Below, in pieces: positions 18,350 through 25,012 of a stretch of 64,000 nucleotides of DNA. The DNA is from Bacteroidales bacterium. GTDB lineage: Bacteria > Bacteroidota > Bacteroidia > Bacteroidales > UBA12077. The stretch's first letter is position 1; every line of letters starts with the position of its first letter. Under the pieces are notes generated by a model. The model was not told the origin of the DNA. It did not search any database and saw only the letters and a list, made by a program, of their open reading frames with translations. The translations under genes and the position numbers were made by a program. The DNA lies in NCBI GenBank assembly GCA_028282785.1, contig JANQHE010000037.1, positions 142,856-206,855 on the forward strand. The letters are read 5' to 3'.

Positions 18350-18916
18350 GTGGAAACAATTTATTGTAAAAATAGAGATGACTGGAGGGCATGGTTAGAA
18401 CAAAACCATGCTCTTACTGATGAAATATGGCTTGTTTATTTTAAAAAGCATACCAAAAAAGAAACAGTAACGTATGCCGAAGCTGTTGAGGAAGCACTTT
18501 GTTTCGGGTGGATTGACAGTTTGATAAAACGTATTGATGATCAGACCTACATGCAAAAATATACTCCAAGAAAAAAGAATAGCCTATGGTCTTTAGTTAA
18601 TAAAAACAGAGTTAAAAAGCTAATAAAGGAAGGAAAAATGACGCCAACTGGTATGGAGCAGGTTGAAATTGCCAAAAAGAATGGGATGTGGGAAAAAGCT
18701 TATTCGGCCAAAAAAGATATTGAAATACCTGATTCCCTTGAAAAAGAGCTTAAAAAAAATAAACAGGCTTTTACTTATTTCTTTAATCTTGCCAAATCAT
18801 ATCAGAACCAGTATTTAGGTTGGATTCTTTCTGCAAAAAGGGAAGAAACAAGGCAAAAAAGAATAAAAATCGTGATTGAACGGTGCGAAAAAAATCAAAA
18901 ACCAGGGCTTGTATAA
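18350..18916 (+). CDS. YdeI/OmpD-associated (OmdA-like) family protein
   Basis: 188-residue cytoplasmic protein of the YdeI family (bacteriocin-protection YdeI/OmpD-associated). Typical features are the N-terminal WRAWLEQNH, EIWLVYFKK and the block EALCFGWIDSLIKRID. The C-terminal half holds a Lys/Arg-rich LSAKREETRQKRIKIVIERC. Family members are linked to acid, peptide and cationic-stress responses; the biochemical role is unknown. It starts with GTG at 18350, two bases after the previous stop, and no ATG nearby would keep the conserved N-terminus. Its stop TAA abuts the stop of the convergent antiporter with no gap. Confidence 0.8.
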   Translation: METIYCKNRDDWRAWLEQNHALTDEIWLVYFKKHTKKETVTYAEAVEEALCFGWIDSLIKRIDDQTYMQKYTPRKKNSLWSLVNKNRVKKLIKEGKMTPTGMEQVEIAKKNGMWEKAYSAKKDIEIPDSLEKELKKNKQAFTYFFNLAKSYQNQYLGWILSAKREETRQKRIKIVIERCEKNQKPGLV

Positions 18917-20830
18917 TTATTCTTCGAACTGTAAACTTAAATCTTCCAGGCTTTCCATTGACCCAACAACAGTCACAATATCTCCTCTTCGTAATCGAGT
19001 ATAGCCATGTGAAATTAACATCTGGCCTTTCCTTTTAACTGCTAAAATTAAAGTGTCCGGAGGAAGCCTTAGATCTCGTAATGTAATGCCATGTAAGTTT
19101 CTATCACTAATCTTAATATCAACTATCGCATTTTTGTCTTCCTCACCCATAATTAAAGCCCCTGCAATTGGCGAACGAACAAATTGCTCAATTAATTTGG
19201 TTATGGCCGTGGATGGGTCAACAACTAAAGCTCCAAGCTCTTGAAATTTCTCTGCATAAATTGAATCAAATAGCCTTACTACAACCACTTTGGCTTCAAA
19301 GTTATTGAATAATAAACGGCAGGCTTTATAATTTTCACCATCAGACAGCATCAATATAATTGTATGAAACTTTTTAATATTTATGGAATTCAAGCATTTT
19401 ATATTTAAGTCCTCAAGAAAATGGATTTTTACATCTTGTATGTGCGAAATGTTTTTTCTTTTCTCTATAGAAGCTATTTCTACTTCATAATGTTCTTTTT
19501 GCAAATCTCTGGCTAAACTCAAGGAATGGTGTTCCAACCCAAAAATTAAAGTGCTTCTTTTGACACTTTCTCCTCCCCTTATAGGAAGGTGGCTCTCCCC
19601 CACTAACTTTATTGACCATTTAAATAACGGTGGGCCAATCAATTGGTTTAAAACAATAACAGCTATAATAATAGTTGCCAGTTGGCTTCCCCAATCCGGA
19701 AAAACATGAGTTACCTCATATACAAGGGCAAAACCTACGCCTGCCTGAGTAATAAAAGGCATCCAACCTATTTTTCCATATAGCTTTGGATTTAGGGCAA
19801 ACCTATTTCCAACAAATGAAGCTATAAGTAAACATATAATGTATAACAAGAAGATAATAACCGCAGTAGCCCATGATTCCAATAAAATATCGATAGATAA
19901 AGTAGCACCGGCCAAGGTGAAGAATGCAGCATAAACGGTAGGGGCAACTTGCTTAACTATTATACTTAGATCGTTTCTATACCTAGAATAATTTGTTATT
20001 AGAAAACTTGAAATAATACATATAAGAAGTGGTTCAATTAAGAATTCCAGATTTAAATAATCTCTACTTAATATTTCAATAAATTCAGATAATTCGTAAA
20101 TACTAAAGCCAAGAATTAAAATAAAAATAGACTTTAAATAACTTGAGACTGGTACAGAAAGTAATACTTCTAATATTTTTGCTAAGGTATAACCAAGTAT
20201 AAAGATTATAATAAATTCTAATATTAACGAAATTATAAAGCCAAAATTAAGGCTTGTACCATGTATTAAGTTATTTGCAATAGTTAAACAAATTGTAAAT
20301 AAAACAATCACTAAAACATCTAAAAGTACTGTAACACTTATCACCATTTGAGTGAACCTGCCTTTGGCTTTAAGTTCATTAATAACAGCAATAACAGATG
20401 AAGGGGACTTTGCAATAAAAATAGACCCCGTTAAGATTGCTATTGCAATTTTATTTGTAAAAGGCATATTTGCCATAAATGGTACCAAATTCGTTAAAAA
20501 AAACATTAAGGCAGAAACAAAGAAAAATGTAATAATAAGCTGGCTAAGTGTATTACTTATTATACTTTTAAAACTATTTCTGATTTCTTTAAGATATAAC
20601 TCGGAACCTGCAACAAATGCGATGAAAGCTAATGAAGTATTATTAATAAAATGTAATCTTTCAACCGAATTTATTTCAATTAGTTTTAAACCAAATGGGC
20701 CAATTAATATGCCTGATAATAGGAATCCCGTTATTAGTGGTAACTTAATCTTCTGAAAAAATCTAGATACCTGGTTACTGGCAATTACTACCCACGTAAA
20801 AGAAAAAAGAGCAACTAACAATTTGACCAT
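18917..20830 (-). CDS. Kef-type monovalent cation/proton antiporter (CPA2) with RCK-like and TrkA-C domains
   Basis: Inner-membrane antiporter of 637 residues. The CPA2 transport core (about 1-410) has 12 or so helices, with the FLLSGILIGPFGL start and a TGSIFIAKSPSSVIAV segment typical of the family. An RCK/TrkA-N-like region follows (about 425-550), then a TrkA-C domain (about 555-637: LHGITLRDLRLPPDTLILAV, RRGDIVTVVG). The glycine loop of the RCK domain is degraded (FGLEHHSLSLARDL instead of GxGxxG), so NAD binding is doubtful. It likely exports K+ or Na+ for protons. The ATG at 20830 is preceded by a good promoter, and its stop abuts the + strand gene 18350-18916. Confidence 0.88.
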   Translation of the reverse strand: MVKLLVALFSFTWVVIASNQVSRFFQKIKLPLITGFLLSGILIGPFGLKLIEINSVERLHFINNTSLAFIAFVAGSELYLKEIRNSFKSIISNTLSQLIITFFFVSALMFFLTNLVPFMANMPFTNKIAIAILTGSIFIAKSPSSVIAVINELKAKGRFTQMVISVTVLLDVLVIVLFTICLTIANNLIHGTSLNFGFIISLILEFIIIFILGYTLAKILEVLLSVPVSSYLKSIFILILGFSIYELSEFIEILSRDYLNLEFLIEPLLICIISSFLITNYSRYRNDLSIIVKQVAPTVYAAFFTLAGATLSIDILLESWATAVIIFLLYIICLLIASFVGNRFALNPKLYGKIGWMPFITQAGVGFALVYEVTHVFPDWGSQLATIIIAVIVLNQLIGPPLFKWSIKLVGESHLPIRGGESVKRSTLIFGLEHHSLSLARDLQKEHYEVEIASIEKRKNISHIQDVKIHFLEDLNIKCLNSINIKKFHTIILMLSDGENYKACRLLFNNFEAKVVVVRLFDSIYAEKFQELGALVVDPSTAITKLIEQFVRSPIAGALIMGEEDKNAIVDIKISDRNLHGITLRDLRLPPDTLILAVKRKGQMLISHGYTRLRRGDIVTVVGSMESLEDLSLQFEE

Positions 20831-20889
20831 TAAAAAGAGTCTTTTAATTGTTTTTTAAAATAGTAAAAAATAAGATGAATTCAAATTGC

Positions 20890-20923
20890 CAAAATTACCT
20901 TTGTTATTAATAGCATAATCAAA
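20890..20923 (-). promoter_or_regulatory. Promoter of the antiporter gene
   Basis: The -33 TTTG (20923-20920) and the exact -7 TAATTTTG (20897-20890) are 22 bp apart. The start would be near 20883, giving a leader of about 53 bases. Confidence 0.45.
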
Positions 20924-21028
20924 ATTACACGTACAGATTAGAAAAATACTATTAATGAATTTACTTATTTGGTTTAGATTAATTAGTTTAGAATATATCT
21001 GTTACCAATAGTATTTGAATAAAAATTA

Positions 21029-21036
21029 TAAATTTG
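21029..21036 (+). promoter_or_regulatory. -7 element of the ATPase/TOPRIM-like cassette
   Basis: TAAATTTG is an exact TAnnTTTG match, 17 bp before the ATG at 21053, giving a leader of about 10 bases. No clear -33 TTG at the usual spacing. Confidence 0.35.
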
Positions 21037-21052
21037 TAAAAAACAATACAAT

Positions 21053-22042
21053 ATGATTAAAGAGTTAACTATTAAAAACTTTAAATCAATTAAGGATTTA
21101 CATATTTTTTGTAAAAAACTAAATGTATTTATTGGAGAACCCAATAGTGGTAAAAGTAACATTATTGAAGCATTATGTTTAAAAAGTCAAAATGCTTTAG
21201 GTAATAATGAACTTAATAGGGAGATGTTCCGTTACAAAGTTATTGGAGACTTATTTTATGATTTTAATATCAATAATCCTATAGAATTAATTACAGATAA
21301 TATATCTACTCAGTTTAAATATGCATTACGTAATGACGGAACACCAGAAAATCAGTTTCATTTTTATTTAAATTTAGAGGAAAATAAGGATAGACCACAT
21401 ACTATTTCGCATGATGGAACTGTAAAAAGTCATGGAATTAATGAAGGAACAAAAATTCATTATTATGAATATAAAAGGCTTTCTTCCTTTTTTAATGCTT
21501 ACACTCCTCATTTAATGGTTCCCTATGGAGATAATTTACCATCATTGCTACTCTCCAATTCAGAATATAAAAAATGGGTTTCTGATTTTTTAAAATCAAA
21601 AGGTTTAACTTTAACTTTAAAACCAACAGAAAATGATATTACTGCAAGTAAACTAGTTCAAGATGCAATATATAGTTATCCTTATAATGCTTTATCGGAA
21701 ACTTTACAAAGAATAATTTTTTATATAATTGCTTTAAAAAGTAATAAAGAAAACATCATTTTATTTGATGAACCTGATAGCAATACATTCCCCTTTTATA
21801 CTAAATACCTTGCCGAAAGAATTGCACTTGATAATACCAACCAGTTTTTCATAACAACACATAACCCTTATCTTTTATTAAGCCTTATAGAAAAATCAAA
21901 GGAAGAGGATATAAATGTTATTATTGTTGAAATGAAAGATTATAAAACCACGGCTTCAACACTTAAAAGCAAACAAGTATCAGAAGTAATAGATCTAAGT
22001 TCTGATGTTTTCTTCAATTTTGATAAAATTCTTAGTTTATGA
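21053..22042 (+). CDS. ABC-like AAA ATPase of a two-gene cassette (possible defence system)
   Basis: 329-residue soluble ATPase of the SMC/RecF/OLD-like AAA (AAA_15/AAA_21) group. Residues 1-40 are the classic start: TIKNFKSIKDL, then Walker A GEPNSGKS (28-35). Walker B is ILFDEPDS with Asp239/Glu240, followed by a switch histidine His270 in FITTHNPYLL. The signature region before it is reduced (LSETLQRIIFYIIAL). The region between about 60 and 200 is a low-similarity insertion, probably the sensor or dimer part; there is no long coiled coil. The next gene overlaps its stop by 4 bp (ATGA) and carries a TOPRIM-like motif, so the pair resembles a split OLD-type or PARIS-like system. Defence is an inference. 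Confidence 0.75.
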   Translation: MIKELTIKNFKSIKDLHIFCKKLNVFIGEPNSGKSNIIEALCLKSQNALGNNELNREMFRYKVIGDLFYDFNINNPIELITDNISTQFKYALRNDGTPENQFHFYLNLEENKDRPHTISHDGTVKSHGINEGTKIHYYEYKRLSSFFNAYTPHLMVPYGDNLPSLLLSNSEYKKWVSDFLKSKGLTLTLKPTENDITASKLVQDAIYSYPYNALSETLQRIIFYIIALKSNKENIILFDEPDSNTFPFYTKYLAERIALDNTNQFFITTHNPYLLLSLIEKSKEEDINVIIVEMKDYKTTASTLKSKQVSEVIDLSSDVFFNFDKILSL

Positions 22043-22494
22043 AGCACGTTCGTATAGAATGCAAACCTGATGAATTATTAGTTTCTAAGTTAGGTTTTTC
22101 AAAAAAGAAAATAACTCATTATCAAGGCAAATCAAGAGTTTTTAAATATCTTGAAAAAAATTACAAACAACTGGCTATTGTTGATGAAGATACAGGAAGC
22201 AGTAAGTCTAACTATGAAAAAAGGTTAAAGTTCGTCGAAGAAAAATTTGGTATAAAATATTATAAGGACAATTCAGAAAACAAAATATTTATTCTTACAG
22301 GGAAACTTGAAGATTGGATTATAGGTATTTGTAAAAAGGATAAAGTTAAACTTTCAAATTATGGTTTGCCTGAAGATCCGAATGATTTACATGATGTAAT
22401 AAATCAAAAATTAATAAAATTCGCTTCACTACTAGATAATTTGATTAAAACAAATAATCCTTCACTAATGAAATTAAAAGCTTGGCTTAAATAG
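22039..22494 (+). CDS. Small TOPRIM-like protein paired with the AAA ATPase
   Basis: 151 residues, no signal or membrane helix. I do not recognise a named family, but the acidic pattern fits a minimal TOPRIM-like metal site: Glu7 at the end of the first strand (VRIECKPDE), a Gly after a helix (KLGF), then a hydrophobic strand ending in Asp49-Glu50-Asp51 (AIVDEDTGS), and later an acidic LEDW near residues 90-93. HYQGKS (27-32) lies where DUF4276/TOPRIM proteins have a conserved helix cap. It starts in a 4-bp overlap with the ATPase gene, so the two are made together. The likely role is a nuclease-type effector controlled by the ATPase; this is inference. Confidence 0.6.
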   Translation: MKHVRIECKPDELLVSKLGFSKKKITHYQGKSRVFKYLEKNYKQLAIVDEDTGSSKSNYEKRLKFVEEKFGIKYYKDNSENKIFILTGKLEDWIIGICKKDKVKLSNYGLPEDPNDLHDVINQKLIKFASLLDNLIKTNNPSLMKLKAWLK

Positions 22495-22530
22495 ACAAAA
22501 TAGTAGTTCTACATTATTTATCTTATATAA

Positions 22531-23682
22531 TTAGTTATTATTTATTAACGATTCAACCTTTTCGAGCCTCACATATTTAAAATTCTGGCGTTGTAAAGAA
22601 TCTCCTACGAAGTTATATCCATCGTGAACTACAAGCATTCCGTTAGGAAATTCTTCATTTATATAACCATCATAAATTTCCAAGCCATCAGTTTCTTCGG
22701 CCCCATCTATTTTATCATCAACTATTGTAAAACTTGTAATGTATTTATCAGTATCACTAATTTCAAATATTGCATAAGAGAAATTTCCCTGGCTGGAAAT
22801 CAGTAGGTAAGTTTTATCATTTACCCTAAAATAAGCCAACCCTTCAATATCAGCAGATATAAATGTCCTATTATCCGGGTTGCTTCCATTTACCCACAAA
22901 GTTTTAAATTCATTTTCTGGTTCTGCTCTAACTTTTAAAACGCCCTCTTCCTCAACACCAATAAATAAAATTCCATTTTCGTCATCAGCAACCATTCCTT
23001 CCGGACGGCTACTAACAAAAAAGTTCCGAACTACTTCTGCTTCAATCTCTCCATTAACAGAATTGATTTCCCATTGTTCGACCTCACCTTTTTCTCCATT
23101 AATGAACACATAGAACTTTCCGGACACTTCACTTTTATACATACAAATCCCATAAACAAGTGTAATGTCGGATTTGATATTTAAAATTGTGCCTGATAGC
23201 CTGTTTTTTTCTTTATCAATATAAAAAAGTGCAATTGTATTTAGTGTGCAATTACTTCCGGCAACCAACACTACATCTTTTCCTTTATAACTAAAATTAT
23301 CTCTAAGGTCTATATTATTGATACAGCCTGCTCTTATAAATTGCAATTCATTGCCTTCCAAATCATAAACATGGACTCCACCTTTTTTATTTGTACCAAG
23401 AATTAAACTATTCCCGGTATTTTCTTTATTAATCCAAATGGCCGGATCATCTGCAGCATCAACTTTATGATCGCTTAATACCTCTTCCGTCTCTAAATCT
23501 GCGGTAATATGTTTGGTAAAAACTTTGCTTTTTTCAATAGCAGCACCTAAATACAATGAAAATCCGCTTGAATCCAAACCCGACCAGTATTTTTCAAGAC
23601 TTGTATTATGAACCTGATCAGGTTTTTTGCAACCAATAATCAATAAAATTAAAAATGATAGAATAATATTTGTAATTTTCAT
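22531..23682 (-). CDS. Beta-propeller phytase, lipoprotein (copy 1)
   Basis: Beta-propeller phytase (PF02333): releases phosphate from phytate using Ca2+. I start it at the ATG at 23682, which gives an ideal lipoprotein signal with Cys18 (LLIIGC); an ATG four codons upstream is possible. The propeller covers about 60-380: DDPAIWIN near 80, the ILGTNKKGGVHVYDLEG strand pair, NNIDLRDNF, PEGMVADD and EETDGLEIY near the C-terminus, all family hallmarks with Ca-binding acidic residues. It resembles the next gene (23805-24941) along its whole length, so they are tandem duplicates. The two copies are separated by a terminator and 122 bp, so expression may differ. Confidence 0.88.
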   Translation of the reverse strand: MKITNIILSFLILLIIGCKKPDQVHNTSLEKYWSGLDSSGFSLYLGAAIEKSKVFTKHITADLETEEVLSDHKVDAADDPAIWINKENTGNSLILGTNKKGGVHVYDLEGNELQFIRAGCINNIDLRDNFSYKGKDVVLVAGSNCTLNTIALFYIDKEKNRLSGTILNIKSDITLVYGICMYKSEVSGKFYVFINGEKGEVEQWEINSVNGEIEAEVVRNFFVSSRPEGMVADDENGILFIGVEEEGVLKVRAEPENEFKTLWVNGSNPDNRTFISADIEGLAYFRVNDKTYLLISSQGNFSYAIFEISDTDKYITSFTIVDDKIDGAEETDGLEIYDGYINEEFPNGMLVVHDGYNFVGDSLQRQNFKYVRLEKVESLINNN

Positions 23683-23754
23683 AAGGTAATTCATTTTCAG
23701 TTTACAAGAAACGTAAATGTATAAAAAAAATTAAAATGTTAAATTAATGTTAAG

Positions 23755-23784
23755 AAAAAAGGGGTTGCTAAATAAGTAACCCCC
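23755..23784 (-). terminator. Intrinsic terminator after phytase copy 2
   Basis: On the - strand, GGGGTT (23783-23778) pairs with AACCCC (23766-23761), with further pairing inside, followed by six T (23760-23755). It lies 21 bp past the stop at 23805. Confidence 0.65.
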
Positions 23785-23804
23785 TTCACTTTGGAAATTA
23801 TGAA

Positions 23805-24941
23805 CTATTTAGATATAAATTGTTCTATTTTTTCCCAGGAAACATATTTAAAGTTTTGATTTATTATAGAATCGCCGCTATAGTTAAAACCATCTTGCGC
23901 AACAAATAATCCTTTAGGGAAGTTTTCATTTAATGGTGTATTAACAATATCAATTCCGTCAGTCTCTTCAATACCATCAACAACACCATCAGAAACTATA
24001 AAACTGGTTAAATACTTGTCGGGATTTCCGGTTTCAAAAATTGCGTATGAAAAACTTCCCTGAATTGAAGCTACTAAATAAGTTTTGTCTTCTGCATGGT
24101 ATAAAGCTAATCCTTCGATATCATAAGCTATATCGGTGTTAGTAGAATCACTTCCGGTGATCCATTCTAATTTAGTTTCTATTTGAGCATTAGCATCGGT
24201 TTTTAAGATTCCTTCTTCCTCTACCCCTAAATATAAAATACCTGTTTTATCATCGACTACCATACCTTCCGGTTGACTATTAACGGAAAAGTTTCTTAGT
24301 AGTTCTGCATTTATTTCGTTATTTTCATAAATTAACTGCCATTGTTCAATTACACCGCCTTTACCATTTACAAACACAAAGTATTCATCATTGCTATTTT
24401 TATACATACATATTCCGTAGACTTCATCAACAGCAGAAACAATATTTTGTATAGTATCTGATAAAATACCTGTTTCATGATCAATATAAAATACTGAAAT
24501 TGTGTTTAGGCTCCTATTACTTCCGACAACTAAAGCAACTTCCTTTTCACCGTATTTAAATCCATCCCTTAAATCGACATTATTTATGTTTCCCACTTTT
24601 AAGAATTGCAATTGATTTCCTTTCAAATCATACACGTATAATCCGGCTTTTTTATTAGTACCAATAACCAGGCTTTTTTCCGGATTTGCTTGGTTTACCC
24701 ATATTGCAGGGTCATCTGCAGCATCTTCTCCGGAAAGAGACTCTACGGCATCCGTTTCAAAATCAGCAGTTGTAATATTTTCGAATTTCGATTGTAAATG
24801 AAGCGCTTCAGCCATTTTAATCGAATCTTCGCGAGCTTCAGTGTTTCTTTGCTTTGTTATAACATCTTCTTCTGCCGTTTTAGTTTTACAAGAAAATATC
24901 AGAACAGGAACAACCAGAATCAATAATATTTTTTTTGTCAT
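23805..24941 (-). CDS. Beta-propeller phytase, lipoprotein (copy 2)
   Basis: 378-residue phytase with a lipoprotein signal (Cys18 in LIFSC) followed by a short, charged, probably flexible stretch (about 19-55). The propeller begins at about 60 with the same blocks as its neighbour: DDPAIWVN, VIGTNKKAGLYVYDLKG, NNVDLRDGF, PEGMVVDD and EETDGIDIV. It should sit at the cell surface or in the periplasm and release phosphate from phytate. Its own terminator follows. Upstream, the TonB-dependent receptor gene is 71 bp away, but a strong terminator-like hairpin lies in that gap, so phytase may be made at a lower or separately controlled level. Confidence 0.9.
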   Translation of the reverse strand: MTKKILLILVVPVLIFSCKTKTAEEDVITKQRNTEAREDSIKMAEALHLQSKFENITTADFETDAVESLSGEDAADDPAIWVNQANPEKSLVIGTNKKAGLYVYDLKGNQLQFLKVGNINNVDLRDGFKYGEKEVALVVGSNRSLNTISVFYIDHETGILSDTIQNIVSAVDEVYGICMYKNSNDEYFVFVNGKGGVIEQWQLIYENNEINAELLRNFSVNSQPEGMVVDDKTGILYLGVEEEGILKTDANAQIETKLEWITGSDSTNTDIAYDIEGLALYHAEDKTYLVASIQGSFSYAIFETGNPDKYLTSFIVSDGVVDGIEETDGIDIVNTPLNENFPKGLFVAQDGFNYSGDSIINQNFKYVSWEKIEQFISK

Positions 24942-24953
24942 ATTGGTAAGTTT

Positions 24954-24991
24954 AAAAAAACAGGTTTGTCATGCAATATATGACAAACCTG
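24954..24991 (-). terminator. Strong terminator-type hairpin between the receptor and phytase 2 genes
   Basis: The perfect 12-bp stem CAGGTTTGTCAT (24961-24972) / ATGACAAACCTG (24980-24991) with a 7-base loop is followed on the - strand by seven T (24960-24954). It could terminate or attenuate transcription after the receptor gene, or stabilise its 3' end after processing. Confidence 0.7.
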
Positions 24992-25012
24992 CTAAAATTC
25001 TAACTAAATAAA

